Shown here: piece by piece, positions 45,303 to 56,700 of the stretch
How positions within the stretch are numbered: position 1 is the stretch's first letter
Layout: every line of letters starts with the position of its first letter
NCBI GenBank assembly: GCA_964007475.1
Contig: OZ023273.1
Span: forward strand, 87,128,930 to 87,192,929
From: Hybos culiciformis
Taxonomy: Eukaryota > Arthropoda > Insecta > Diptera > Hybotidae
Length of the DNA stretch: 64,000 nucleotides
Direction of reading: 5' to 3'
Made by a program: the position numbers and the translations under genes
The notes under the pieces: model-generated
What the model was told of the DNA's origin: nothing
The model's database searches: none
The model's input: only the letters and a program-made list of their open reading frames with translations

Positions 45303-46100
45303 AAAAAAGATCAATTTAAGGGTTCGTCAAAACTGTCTTGTTGTTACCGTGAACAAAAATTACAAAGGATAATACACTGCGTTGCACTTGATTGAGCTCA
45401 GACAAAAAAATATTCGTTATCTTTATTCTAGAAAGGGATTCAACAAAAATAATATTGAATGAATTTAGGTTGAAAAAAATTAAAAAAAAGTTTAGGATTT
45501 CGTGGTTTCATCAGAGCTAATTCTTTTTAATAAAAAAACAAATGAATATTATGTTACATTACAATAAACTAAGTCTTATATTATATTATACCATATCGTT
45601 AAGGTATTAAGATTTTAAATAGAAAAATTATTAAAGTATAGTAAAGTGGGGGACATTCGTAAGTGGGGCACCCTTGTCACTCGCATTTTAGTCATTTTAT
45701 CATTTGACTAAAAATCTGAAAAAAAAAATTTTTGGCAGCACTATTGAGTCTTGTTTCACTTGCCAAGTCTCTCAGTAATCGTCCCACCATCAAAGAAGTT
45801 ACACGTGGTGTGGTTTTTTTCGTATGTTTTTTGTAAGTTTTTGATAAATTTTGTAAGCAGTTATTATTAAAAAAAAAATATAAAAACAAATATTGCATTA
45901 GTGAAAAGTGTTATTTATTTTAATAGAAATTAAGTAAATTGAACAAAAATTTAAAAAAGTAAATAATAAATTTGTTTTTGAATAAACATTTTTTTTTTTA
46001 ACAATTGGGGCACCTTCGCCATAGGTGTTGAGGCAGTTTTGTAATTGGCGAATGTGCCCCAAATAGAAAAATTTATTTCTTTTTTAATTTTTAGATCAAT

Positions 46101-46533
46101 ATGGTTCGTAATTATAAACGAAATATCCAACATTAATGAAGAGACGATGAGATTGGCCATTTCCGACGTTTTGAAAAATTGAGAAAGTCAAACAAGTGCA
46201 GCTATTAAATACAATATAAAAACAACCACTTTAGCTGCCAAAATTAAAAAAAAACGTTCCACTATAGACCCTCTTTCTTGTAATTCAGATTCTCGGAATA
46301 GTAACAGTGAAGAACAACCAGCTCCTAAATATAAATCAAATTATGTAGCGTGGCAAGTATTTACAACAAAAGAAGAATTGGACCTTTCAGATTACATAAA
46401 AAAATGTTCAAAAATGTACTACGGTTTAACTTTTGATAATGTTCGTCAATTTGCGGTAGATTACGCAACATCTAATAATATTCTGTGTCCTTCAACTTGG
46501 GTAGTGAACAAAATTGCTGCAAAGTATTGGCTG
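46101..46533 (+). pseudogene. Pogo/Tigger-like transposase, N-terminal half
   Basis: Begins MVRNYKRN, then after stops/frameshift MRLAISDVLK, AAIKYNIKTTTLAAKIKKKR (psq-like helix-turn-helix DNA-binding block), YVAWQVFTTKEELDLSDYIK, KCSKMYYGLTFDNVRQFAVD and STWVVNKIAAKYWL (CENP-B-type second HTH). The last residues abut the LTR at 46534. The order and motifs match N-termini of Tigger/pogo-like transposases. At least one frameshift near 46140-46160. Confidence 0.75.
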
Positions 46534-46759
46534 TGTAAAGTGTATTTAATAAAAAGAATAGTTTTATATTTGGTACTTATTTATTTAGTCCAACTTTATG
46601 ACTTGGCACTATGAATGCTTACTTTATACTGACTCTCTCTGATCAGTTATCTTATCTTATATAATATCTTATTATACTAATACTATGAAAACTCACTCAT
46701 TATATCTAACTGTGAGTATTTACTTAAGACAATAGTCTATTTAATAAGGAGGCACTACA
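46534..46759 (-). repeat. 3' LTR of mdg1-like element
   Basis: 226 bp, ends TGTA...TACA. Few differences from the 5' LTR outside its insertions (for example TTGGCACTATG versus TTGACACTATG), so the element is much younger than the transposon it sits in. Confidence 0.85.
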
Positions 46760-46772
46760 CCTCCCTCCTTTA
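46760..46772 (-). other. Polypurine tract
   Basis: Minus strand AAAGGAGGGAGG directly before the 3' LTR start TGTAGTGCC. Confidence 0.8.
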
Positions 46773-47399
46773 AAAGTTAAAATGTATTATTGATTTTAGA
46801 CTTCATTGTAAATCAATAATAAATTTTGACTAAGAATTAACTACGAAAATAATCCTTACAAATTATGAAATGTTAGAATCTAGTATTGATTTTGAGTTCA
46901 TTGTAAATGCTTGATACATTTTGAATTTAAAGTAAAAATAACTCTACTAAAACTTAAAAAAAATACAAATTTAATTAATTATTTTGATTTGCGGGTACCT
47001 CCATTTTTTTTTTAAATAAAATTAATTTTAATTCTTTTTCTTTTTAAATTAATTTTTCTATCTTAAAAATTTTATTATTAAATTAATTTTCATATCTAAA
47101 AAAAAAATTATATTTTCATATTTCATATTTTGCTAATTGGACTAAAATTACATTTTATTCTTTATAAAATAATTTTTTATTTGTATTAATTTTCATATTT
47201 CACAATTCTATTTATATGAACCGTACATTCTTTATTTTTATTGTTTATAAATACAATATTGGATCCTTTTATATTTTTTAATAGAGAGGATCTAATTTTT
47301 TCCTACTCTCTTCTCTTATTAATATCAAATCATTTATTTCGAAAATTTTGTTTCTTGAATTCAAATCGTAAGTAAGTTTTTGTTTTTCTTTTCTCAATT

Positions 47400-48639
47400 C
47401 TAGGTATCTTTTACTACGTTGTGTGAGTTTTGCAATTGACATTTTACTTTTTTTGCATATGAATCGAAATTATATACAGGTGTAATTCTGTTATCTAATA
47501 AAAAGTCATGAACGTTTGGTGTTTTTGCGAAAATTAGTTCGTAAGGCGAATATTCCAAGTTGAAATTTACGTTAGGAGTTATAGTTATAAGTGAAAAATT
47601 TGAGATACTCATCCCAATTTGTGTGATTACTATTTATATACGATCTTAAATAAGAACTCTGTGGTTACGTTCTATCGTACCAACTGTTTGGTGATGATAA
47701 GGGGTCGAAACTTTGTGATCAATATTTAGTAGTTTGAACAATTCAGCCGTAATACTATTCACGTATTCTGTACCGCAATCGGATAAAATTTTCCGCATTG
47801 GGCCGTAAACGAGTACGAAATGCTCATAGATAGCGTTCGCGATAGTATTGGCTTCCTTGTTTCTCACTGGTATTGTGACTAAATATTTAGTCAGATCACA
47901 CATTAAAGTTACACCGTACTAATTTCCTTAATCAGTTTTCGGAAAAGGTCCAATTGTGTCTATTACAATTGTGTCAAATGCCTTTTGGGGTGTATCTGTT
48001 ATTACTAAGGGTTCAAAATTTTTTATCTTAGCTTTATTTAATTTGCATTTTACACAGTTTCTAACATAAGTTGTAACATCTTTCTTTATATTTTTCCAAT
48101 AAAAATTGGATCTTAATTTCGCGTATAGGCGCTTTTGGCCTGCATGCCCGCCGAAAATCGGGTCATTATGATAACGGTTTAAAAGGTCATTTCGTTCGAC
48201 TATATTATTAATTTCTTTAGGTTTATTTACTATCCTAATTTCTAAATTTTCTAAAATTTCCTTAGAAATTTCAATAAAGTTTTGAATACTAAAAAGTTTA
48301 AAAATGCTATCGTCATTATTTACTTGAATTTTATCAATTTTTATTTTACTAAGTTTTTATTGAATATCTTATAATAGATAGATAAGGGGTTTATGATCTG
48401 ATTTGATTCTAAAATTAGTACCTTAGACGTACGGTCGGTAGTGTAAAACTGCGAAATGTATTGCTGTTAATTCTTTTTCAATAGTGGACTTATTTAACTC
48501 TCCTTTAGTTGAAGCATAAGATATTGGTAAATCGTTTCCGTCGACTTCTTGACTAAGAGTTGCGCTTACTCCAAGTTTCGAAGCGTCGACAGTAACAATG
48601 AACTGTCTAGAAAAATCAGGATAATGTAGGATAGGATAG
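47400..48639 (-). pseudogene. pol: RNase H end and integrase
   Basis: Minus strand from 48639: HYPDFSRQFIVTVDASKLGV, SYASTKGELNKSTIEKELTA and SDHKPLIYLL are RNase H; HNDPIFGGHAGQKRL with CVKCKLNK is the integrase HHCC motif; catalytic Asp in TIVIDTIGPFPKTD, Asp in ILSDCGTEYVN and Glu in VGTIERNHRVL (47640-47903). The C-terminal part continues to 47400. Stops at about 48430, 48360 and 47920 and a frameshift near 47640 inactivate it. Confidence 0.8.
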
Positions 48640-49438
48640 GGTTACCAGATTTTCCCCACTACAAACCGGGACAAAAAGATTTTTTTTACAAAATTAATAA
48701 AATTTATTAAAAAAATATTTTATTTAATATAAATATAAAAAAAAGGACCGTAATAATGGTAACAAGGTCAAGTACGTAATTAAATAATATCTTAAAATTA
48801 ATAACTCAAATTAGGAACAAAAAATATAATTATTCATTTCATTTACTTGCCGAAGCAACTGCAGATTTGTGTTTCTGACTTTGAATGTGATTTTTAATGT
48901 CGGATAAACCATGACTTATAATAAAACTTGAATTGCAATGCCTACAATACGCTTCCGTCTAAATTTTGCCTTTTTTAATAAAAGGAAATTCTGTAGTACA
49001 TTTTTCCAGAAATTAGCACTTTCTCTTTGGCCTGCTTGAACTTGAAGGTGTAAAATAAATCTAATAATATATAAAATGAAATTAGTAAACCAATTTTTAT
49101 AAATAAAAGATGCTAACTAACAAAAATTGGTACCAGCCAAATTCCAGCCAAGTCTTGCAGCTAAATAAACAAAAACAAAAATGTATAAATAAACAAATAC
49201 TACCCTGCAATATCTTTATAGCCTGGATTGATGTAATGTAGGATCGAGAATTAGAAAAATGAAAGCAAAGCGTAACATAACCTGAACAAAGTGGCACATT
49301 TTAAATAAATTTATTAATTTTTTTTTGGTCAAAAATGTTAAACCGTGACAATTCAGCGTCCCGAGAACCTTTTTCGGGACGTCACGAAACGACATGAAAA
49401 CCGGGACAATCCCGGAAAACCGGGACTTCTGGCAACCC
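48640..49438 (-). mobile_element. hAT element with BED-like finger, TSD TAGGATAG
   Basis: Ends GGTTACCAGATTTTCCCC and (reversed) GGGTTGCCAGAAGTCCCGG; TAGGATAG at 48632-48639 and 49439-49446. Subterminal CCGGGAC repeats. On the minus strand 48846-49010 encodes AYCRHCNSSFIISHGLSDIK then NHIQSQKHKSAV, a C2H2/BED-type DNA-binding finger as found at hAT transposase N-termini. 799 bp; interrupts RNase H of the retroelement. Confidence 0.8.
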
Positions 49439-49480
49439 TAGGATAGGAGGATTTATGAGAGAATTTTTTAAAATTTGAGT

Positions 49481-50675
49481 TCAGTTTTGGCAGAAAAAAT
49501 TTACTTTAAGTTTAGTTATATTATTGAGAGGTTTTGCTATTGAAGCGAAGTTTGGGATAAATTTTCTGTAGTAATTCATAAATGCCACGAATCTTTTTGT
49601 CGCATCTTTATCTTTAGGTATGGGATAATTATTAATACAATCGAATTTTGAACTGTCAGGGTAAATTCCCTTGTCGGTACACTTATGACCAAGATAACTT
49701 ACCTCTGATTTGAAAAAAGAACATTTATCAGGATTAAGTTTTAAGTTAAATTTTTGACAAATTGAAAAAATATCGTTTAAATTTTTTAAATGGTGATCTA
49801 CCGAGCAACCTACACAAATAATATCATCTATATAAAGGAAACTTTGTAAAGGTGATAAACCTGAAAAATCTAACGCCATCATGCGAGAGAATGAGTTCGG
49901 TGAAACATTTAAGCCGAAGGGTAAAACTTTCCATCTGAAAGAGCCTTTATCCGTACTGAACGAGAAAATATCTCGTGATGTTTCATTTAACGGTACCTGA
50001 TGAAAACCAGAATAGAGATCTAACACTGAAAAAAATTTTGATCTACCTAAATTATCTAAAATATCTTCTATTCTTGGCAAGGGGTACTTGTCGGCAATTT
50101 GTTTTTTATTAACTAATCTATAGTCGATACACAAGCGCCATTTTTTCTCTGAGCCTTTTTTTCGGAACTAAAATAATTGGACTATTATAGTTCGATTGGC
50201 TGGGCTCAATTAGGTTGTTTTTTAGAAGATTATTTACTTGCTTATTGATCTCTTCTTTCTGACTATAGGGCAATCTATAATTTTTAATGTAAACTGGATT
50301 ATGGTCAGTTATTCGGAGATCTTGTTTATAAAAACTATTCGTCGACATTTTATCTCCCTCCATGTGAAAAATATTTGAAAATTTTTCACATAGGTCTAAA
50401 AGTTTTTCCTGATAAGAAGATTTCGTTTTTGACGCAATAATTTTAACCGGATTATGGTCAGTTATTCGGAGATCTTGTTTATAAAAATTATTCGTCGACA
50501 TTTTATCTCCCTCCATGTGAAAAATATTTGAAAATTTTTCACATAGGTCTAAAAGTTTTTCCTGATAAGAAGATTTCGTTTTTGACGCAATAATTTTTAA
50601 AAGTTCCCTAGTTCTGTCTTTATTGTTTATATCAAGGGTCGGCAACATATGGCCCGCAGGCCAGATACGGCCCAT
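49481..50675 (-). pseudogene. pol: reverse transcriptase
   Basis: Minus strand from 50675 to 50118: pre-RT region ending YRLPYSQKEEINKQVNNLLK and SNYNSPIILVPKK; then, in a shifted frame (near 50130), 50134-49481: CIDYRLVNKKQIADKYPLPR, FFSVLDLYSGFHQVPL, FGLNVSPNSFSRMM and the catalytic SFLYIDDIICVG, then YLGHKCTDKGIYPD. All RT blocks are present. A 153-bp internal tandem duplication (50296-50601) adds 51 in-frame residues. Confidence 0.85.
50296..50601 (-). repeat. 153-bp tandem duplication in pol
   Basis: Units 50296-50448 and 50449-50601 differ at only a few bases (for example AAAACTATTCG versus AAAATTATTCG). The length is 51 codons, so the frame is kept. Confidence 0.9.
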
Positions 50676-51000
50676 TCGGTGTTCTTTTATGGCCCTCCAA
50701 GATTTTTATTGCCGCCTTGTTATTCGGCCTGATTTATTATTCTAGGCCTTTTTATAATTTTTTAACTTTTTTACAGCAAAAAAAATTAAAACTTTCAAAA
50801 ATTCCATTCATATTTATATAATTCAGCTTTTAAAAAAATTCTATTACTACAACTTTTTGCATTATTCAATAAATGTTGCATTAAAAATATTGTTTTCTGC
50901 TAAATATTGATCGCCTAATTTTCTGAAGGACTGCTATTGTTGTAGCATTACGAATTGTAAATTAAGTAAATGAAAGAATTAATCTCACAAAAAATTTAAA
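50634..51000. mobile_element. hAT-type MITE fragment inside pol
   Basis: Left end CAAGGGTCGGCAACATATGG followed by CCCGCAGGCCAGATACGG, the GGTCGGCAAC end type also seen at 23083. The right end is poorly preserved (GCATCTGGCCC at 51005-51015). It separates protein blocks of pol that were contiguous. No exact duplication found. Confidence 0.6.
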
Positions 51001-51680
51001 AATATGCATCTGGCCCAGTTGATGAAAGTCTTGCCCACGCTTGGTTTATATTATTTGAATGATCTAGTTTTAAAATTTTGAAATTTTCTAAAGGTTCTGT
51101 TTTCAAAACTATATTTTTGGAAATGACTTTAATTTTGTTGGAAAGGTTTAAAACTTTAAGTAAATGTTGCTTCGATGTTACTATAGTACGAGGTATAAAA
51201 ATATCAGGAGCTATTTGCTGATGTAAAACTACACAAGCATCGTTGCTTGGTAGCGAGAAAGTTCGAATGACTTCGCAACGAGCAGGTAAAACAATTGAAT
51301 TTTCTGTCGGATTTTCGAATATAGGTAAAGAAATTGACGAATTTCTTAAATTTAAAGTTAATTTCATTGAATCGTAATCAATTTGACATCTGGAAAATTT
51401 TATGAAGTCCTTGCCGAGAATTCCATCTGAAGGGTTGTTAAACTCTTCAGGGACGACATGAATTAAACAAGTGATTATTATGTTTTTGATAAAAAAAAAT
51501 CTACTGAAATTGTACCTAAACTTTTAACTAAGTTTTGGGTAATGCCCGTAATGTTAATTATATTTTGAGTATTGATTTTAAAGTTGGCTTTTGAACTAAT
51601 TGACGAAATTTTAATTAATGAGATATCAGCCTGGGTATCCACTAAAAATGTGGAACCGTGCTGATTTAAATTAGGTTGAA
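50996..51680 (-). pseudogene. pol: protease region and pre-RT linker
   Basis: Minus strand around 51660-51620 reads STFLVDTQADISLIK, the retropepsin active-site segment with DTQ where DTG/DSG is usual. Downstream, 51367-50996 (MKLTLNLRNSSISLPIFENP...) is the linker to RT, ending NNINQAWARLSS at the MITE junction. A frame break lies near 51500. Confidence 0.6.
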
Positions 51681-51760
51681 GAACAATGTAATCTGAAAAA
51701 TTGGGGTTATGTTTCTTGATGCTAAGTTAACATGATTTTTTCGATTTGGAAAAATTGGTT

Positions 51761-53043
51761 TTAATTGATTCGCATATCGATTCTCAAATTTCTATTATTA
51801 TTCATTGGAAGATTCCCTCGATTATTATTGTTCCGTCTATAATTATTATTACCCCGATTGTTTCGATAATTTTGATTATTTTGTGGATACCGAAAATTAT
51901 TGTTGTCAAACTGTCGATTTTGTTTATAATTATTATTAAAGTTCCTACGATTCTGATTATTAAAATTGTTTTGCACTCTTGAATTTCCTCTATAAGTATT
52001 ATTATTGTTATAAAAATTTGATCGATTCGGGTTTGAGCGGAAAGAAAGTACTTGCTTTTCTTGTGTTTGCAAGTCAATCTCGATTAAAAATTTCGCAACT
52101 ACCTCTTTATGAATGTTAAATTTCGACGAAGACAGAACAGCCTTGGTGAGATCAGTTCTTGAATTATTTCTACATAGCTCTACAGTTTTTTCGATTGTTA
52201 TTTCAGTTGCTTTTGCAGAAGGTATTCCTTCTAGAACTAGAGCTCTTCTGAAAGCTTCTGCCAATTCATTTGTTTTTTCCGCGAAATTTTGTAAAGTAGT
52301 ACGATCAGTGCGAAGCGCTTTAATCTTTCCCTCGATTACCTTCGAGCTTTCCGGTTTAATCGAGTTTTGCAAGTCTGCTATAATTAGGTTAACTGTGTTA
52401 GAGACTTCAGCTATTGCTTCTCTGGCTGTGCCATCTAATTTTGACAGTATAAAATTTACTAATACACGTTGTAAGTCTGGGGTCGTTGCTAAATAACTAA
52501 GTAAATTAATTGAATCTATAAATGATTTTAAAGATAACGGCTGCCACTGTAATTTTTATTAATTTGCAAACCGGCTAGTCGTAAAAATTATACATTAGAC
52601 AATGCTGCCATATCGATTGAATCTGCGAAAATATCCTCGTCTGATAATTCGTTACTAAGATTTGTGTCTATTCTTTTTAAAAATTCTGACGGTAGAAATT
52701 CTGAACAATTTAAATTTTCGAAACTTGCTTTTAATTTGTCGTAACAGTTGAGATAATCTTTAATAAAAACTGTAATATCTTCACTATCAAATTCAATGCA
52801 AGCTTCTAGTACTGCATTTACGTATTGGTTGTAAGATAAAGTTATATCTTCTTTAATGTCAGCTAACGTATCTGAATTCTTAGGTTTATCTTCCTTAAGA
52901 ATTCTTTTTGCAGCTCTTATAAAATTGTTTTTATGCTTTTTTATCTCAACTAACACCCTGTTCATATAAGCTAATTTTAAAAAAAAATTTATTGAATTAT
53001 TGAAGGAAGTTGTTCCCAACGAAGAAAACTGTGCAAACTGCAA
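51761..53043 (-). pseudogene. gag of mdg1-like element
   Basis: Two minus-strand frames: 53043-52588 (151 residues, coiled-coil-like, acidic) and about 52555-51761, the latter with PDLQRVLVNFILSKLDGTAR, KALRTDRTTLQNFAEKTNEL and KATEITIEKTVELCR, typical of gag from the 412/mdg1/gypsy group. The C-terminus is Asn/Arg-rich (NNNNRGN repeats) with no CCHC zinc knuckle; a basic tail replaces it. One break between 52555 and 52588. Confidence 0.7.
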
Positions 53044-54713
53044 ATAACGCCGCTAAAATAATGATAATGTTTCCCTAAAACCTTTCACTTTGTTTATATC
53101 GTGTTTAAAAAAAAAATTAACAAGCAAAATATTATTTATATGAATTGTAGAAAAACTTTTGAATATTCATAATGTTAATAGGACTTGCACCTTGTAAAAA
53201 AAAATTTCGTTGAAGAAAAAGAAATAAAAGTTGAAGAAAGTAAATGAATTGCACCTTGTAAAAAAAATTTTCGTTGAAGAAAAAGAAATAAAATTTGAAG
53301 AAAGTCAACAATTTGTTTATTTATAACTGGAAATTGTATCCAACAAAAATAACATTTTCGATAAAAAATAACTTTTCTTAAAGTATCAAACTAAATAAAA
53401 AATTTAGTTTGTATTCAAAAAATTATCAATCTTTATTGCTTTAAAAGGGAATTGCACCCTGTATTAAATTTGTTTCATGCTATATATATTGTAAAAATTG
53501 TAAAGTGTTTTCGAAGTCCGGAGGTATTTCACCTTGTATACGAATTATTTTGTTTTAAATGTAATTGTCGTTGACTCGAATTCAAGAAAAACCAAAATTA
53601 AATTTGAATATACATATATTAAAATAGTAATGTAAATAGTTTTAGAAATATGATAATAATGGAATATAATATTTAGTATTTATTGCAAATAAAAAAAAAT
53701 TTTCCTTTTTTAACTTTAAAATATTTTTCAAAAATTCAAAAGTATATTTATTTTCCTTTTTTTTTTTTTTGATATTTTTCTCAAATGCATATTAGTCAAA
53801 AACAAAATTTGAAATAAAAATAAAATTTTGTTAATTTTTGAAGATTTTATTTTTTGAAAAATATTTTAAAAAGTAAAAATCTTTTTAAATATAAAAAAAA
53901 ATTTAATATATTAAAAAAAAATTATCTGGTTTGTTATGATGACTACTGCTTGTTGACTGCTCGGAATGCTGTTTTTTTCACTGCTGCTGTTGTTGGTGTT
54001 CATATTAAAATTATTCATTGATGTTATTTCCTTTATAATTTTATTTTTTTTTTTTTTTTGATTTTTGGAGTTCGAAAGGAATTTAGTTAAATTCCATTCG
54101 CTTTTTGATATTTTGAGTTCGAAACGAGTTACTATTAACTCGATTCGCTTTTGGATCCATGAATTTTCGTTGTAATTTTTTTAACAATTTCACTGATATT
54201 GTTTGTTTTTATTATGTTCTGTCAGTTTGGACACATTCACAATTAGTTCTTTGTTTTTATTTCTTTTTTTTTGATTCAAAAAAAATTCACAATAATATTT
54301 TATTTTCGGGTCACAATTATATGTAGTTCTAAATATATGTGGTCCGTCAAAATTTTTCAAATTTTTTTTCCTTTGATATTTTTTTTTTTTTTGTATTGTT
54401 TTATTTAAAAAAAAATTTTTCGCATAAAAATTGCCTCTTTTTTTTTTCTATTAGAATTTTTTTTTTCAAGGGATTTTATCATGATTTCAGGTTATAATTT
54501 AAAAAAAAAAAAAATTTCAGATAAAGGTAAGTACCTATTAGTTTAAAAATTTATTTTTATTTTATAGTTTGGTAAGTATTTTTTTTTCCATGATTTCAAA
54601 TTAATTTAATTTTTCAAATTATGTTAGGGTAATTTTATTTTTTGAATAAATTTTAAAATATAATTGTAAGAACACATTGATAATTGATTAAATCATAAAA
54701 ATTCTTTTTTTTT
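53044..54713. other. Leader of the retroelement, non-coding
   Basis: A+T-rich 5' untranslated region. Contains a 64-bp tandem pair (53186-53249 and 53250-53310: TTGCACCTTGTAAAAAAAA, TTCGTTGAAGAAAAAGAAAT) and further TTGCACC(C/T)TGTA copies at 53452 and 53530. No ORF. Confidence 0.5.
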
Positions 54714-54721
54714 CACGAAAT

Positions 54722-55105
54722 CAGACTCCGACGCCGACGAGTTTTTGGCTGCGGCGACGCGCTTAGAAAAAAAACTCAGCGGCGTGCGGCGTTACCGGCG
54801 TGCTAAAAAAAAAGCAAAAAAAAAAAAAAAAAGAAAGAGCAAAAAAAAAAAAAAAAAAACGAAAAAAAAAAAAAAAACGAAAAAAAAAAAAAAAAAAACG
54901 AAAAAAAAAAAAAAAAAAAAACGAAAAAAAGAAAATTAACCAAAAAAATATTAGAAAAATTTTTAGCACGCCGATACAAAATATAAAAATGCGGCGCAAG
55001 GCGTACGCACTGAAATCTCGAAAAAAATGTTTTGCGGCGGCGAACAAAAAAATGGTTTGCGGCGGTCAGCGCACGGCGTATTTTCCTTGTCGGCGTCGGA
55101 GTCTG
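54722..55105. mobile_element. hAT MITE, TSD CACGAAAT, GCGGCG-rich with poly-A core
   Basis: TIR CAGACTCCGACGCCGACGAG at 54722, reversed at 55105; perfect CACGAAAT at 54714-54721 and 55106-55113. Inside are GCGGCG/GGCGTGC motifs and a 120-bp run of A interrupted by single C/G (54810-54940). 384 bp, no gene; the Lys- or Phe-rich frames here are artefacts of the A-tract. Confidence 0.9.
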
Positions 55106-55340
55106 CACGAAATTAATTTTTGGACGTCAATGTTTTTGTTTCACAAAAAAAATGAAAATCAAGCAGCGGCCTTTTATTGGTTTTTTTTTTCACTTGAACA
55201 GAATTTCTTTTATTTTTTTTTTATTAAATTTAATATTTATAATATTTATAGTAAAAAAAATTTATTAAATAAAAATTTATTAAAATAAATTCTTTTATTT
55301 TATTTTTCTTTTACCGGGAAAATTAAAAAATTTTTTTTCC

Positions 55341-55358
55341 CGGCTGTCACGGTCGTCA
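55341..55358 (-). other. Primer-binding site, tRNA-Arg type
   Basis: Minus strand TGACGACCGTGACAGCCG directly after the 5' LTR. It fits the 3' end of an insect tRNA-Arg (TGG CGACCGTGACAG) with one mismatch, as used by mdg1/412-type elements. Confidence 0.7.
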
Positions 55359-55454
55359 TGTAAAGTGTATTTAATAAAAAGAATAGTTTTATATTGAGTA
55401 CTTATTTATTTAGTCCAACTTTATGACTTGACACTATGAATGCTTACTTTATAC

Positions 55455-56108
55455 CAGAGGTGTCAATAGCGTCGATCGCGATCTACTGGTCGATCGCGTA
55501 ATGAATTTCCTTTCAAATTACAAGAATCAAAAAAATTACAAGAATCAAAAAAATTTATCTAATTTTCCAAACATGTTGGCGCAATTAAAAAGTTCTGCTT
55601 CTACTAATTATGATGAAAATAAATATATCAAAGAAATTAAGAACGTTATTGAAGGATTCGGTAACCGTTTCGAAGATTTTAAAAAAACTTAATAATGTGG
55701 TTTTATTTATGAGTTTTCCATTTGATAGCAATATTAAAGCAAAAACCTTTCAACTATTTTTGATATGGATAATATTACACTTGAACCAGAATTTTATAAT
55801 TTTACAAAATGATATTTATATTAAAGCAAGAGCTTCCGAAAATAAATTCTGGAAATATTTAGCAGAAGATAAATATCCGAATGTAAAAAAATTTGCTAAA
55901 AATTTATACGCCTGTTTTGGTTCGACATATTTGTGCGAAGGAGCATTTTCACAAATGAAAATAATGAAGTCGAAATACCGAATTAATTTAACAGACGAAC
56001 ACAATAAAAATTGCCTTCTCCTCTAACTCCTACTTTTAGAAAAAGTAGATCGCAGATGATTTTTACTGCGCGAAGTAGATCTTATAGAAAAATTAGTTGA
56101 CACCTCTG
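55455..56108 (+). mobile_element. hAT element, TSD CTTTATAC, in 5' LTR
   Basis: CAGAGGTGTCAATAGCG at 55455, TTGACACCTCTG ending 56108; perfect CTTTATAC at 55447-55454 and 56109-56116. The 3' LTR gives the empty site. Subterminal GATCGCGATCTACTGGTCGATCGCG is palindromic. Contains a GTF2IRD2/ZBED-like transposase end. Confidence 0.9.
55501..56026 (+). pseudogene. hAT transposase C-terminus (GTF2IRD2/FAM200-like)
   Basis: 55501-55690: LIVGFGNRFEDFKK-like end of a frame (FGNRFEDFKK), then 55690-56026 with LNNVVLFMSFPFDSNIKA, ARASENKFWKYLAEDKYPNV and FGSTYLCEGAFSQMKIMKSK, YRINLTDEHNKNCL. FGSTY-x-CE-x-AFS-x-M-x-x-x-KSKYR-x-x-LTDE is the hallmark of this hAT subgroup. One frameshift near 55690; truncated at the N-terminus. 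Confidence 0.8.
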
Positions 56109-56150
56109 CTTTATACTGACTCTCTCTGATCAGTTATCTTATCTTATATA

Positions 56151-56408
56151 TCGTCTGCTGAGAAATGAAACAACGTATGACATTTATACGTCATTATTTG
56201 ACAATTCCACCATTCGATTCCTCGTACTCGATTTTATAAGTACAACTACTTTGCAATATTCTTAATGTTGATTAAAATGGTTTTTTTAGATGAAAATTGT
56301 ACGCTACTTGATATTTTTCATACGTTTTTTTTAATTTTCAAATCTTTAAATTCAAATTACTCGAAACTATACTTTTCATTATACGTTGTTTCATTTCTGA
56401 GCAGGCGA
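56151..56408. mobile_element. TA-flanked MITE in 5' LTR
   Basis: TCGTCTGCTGAGAAATGAAA at the left and (reversed) TCGCCTGCTCAGAAATGAAA at the right, continuing CAACGTAT; TA at 56149-56150 and 56409-56410. Absent from the 3' LTR. 258 bp. Confidence 0.8.
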
Positions 56409-56504
56409 TATTATCTTATTATACTAATACATACTATGAAAACTCACTCATTATACCTAACTGTGAGTATTTACTTAAGACAATAGTCTATTTAATAAGG
56501 AGAA

Positions 56505-56700
56505 AAGAAATCCATTTAAAAAGTTACGAAAAGCAGAGATTATTACATTGACACGAATACAAGGATTCAACAAGAATGCAGTAGAATTTTTCTTTAACAA
56601 TTTAAAAAATACTTATTAAAAATATTCATTTGGTGCAAAATATATTTCTAATCTCGATGAAACCAGAATAAGCACAGTAATGAATTCACCAAAAGTATGA
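56505..56700 (+). pseudogene. Pogo/Tigger-like transposase, middle part
   Basis: Continues the 46101-46533 half: KKLRKAEIITLTRIQGFNKN, AVEFFFNNLK, then GAKYISNLDETRISTVMNSP. The NLDET motif carries the first catalytic Asp of the DDE domain. The rest of the DDE domain is not recognisable. Confidence 0.75.

Larger units (their letters stand above)
46534..56502 (-). mobile_element. Ty3/gypsy (mdg1-like) retrotransposon, minus strand
   Basis: LTRs TGTAAAGTGTATTTAATA... (plus-strand view) at 46534-46759 and 55359-56502. Reading on the minus strand: 5' LTR, tRNA-Arg primer site, gag, protease, RT, RNase H, integrase, polypurine tract, 3' LTR. No env. It carries nested insertions in 5' LTR (two), leader (one) and pol (two), plus a tandem duplication. 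Inserted in the pogo-like transposase; the outer edge of the 5' LTR has lost about eight bases and adjoining transposase codons, so no TSD remains. Confidence 0.85.
55359..56502 (-). repeat. 5' LTR of mdg1-like element, with two insertions
   Basis: Matches the 3' LTR except for the hAT at 55455-56108 and the TA-MITE at 56151-56408, and lacks the last GCACTACA. Confidence 0.85.

Noticed and set aside
51746..52496. Plus-strand ORFs over the Asn-rich gag
   Set aside because: Antisense shadows of gag; isoleucine-rich translation reflects the AAT-rich coding of the Asn tail.
54745..55288. Lysine-rich and phenylalanine-rich frames
   Set aside because: Artefacts of the A tract in the hAT MITE at 54722-55105.
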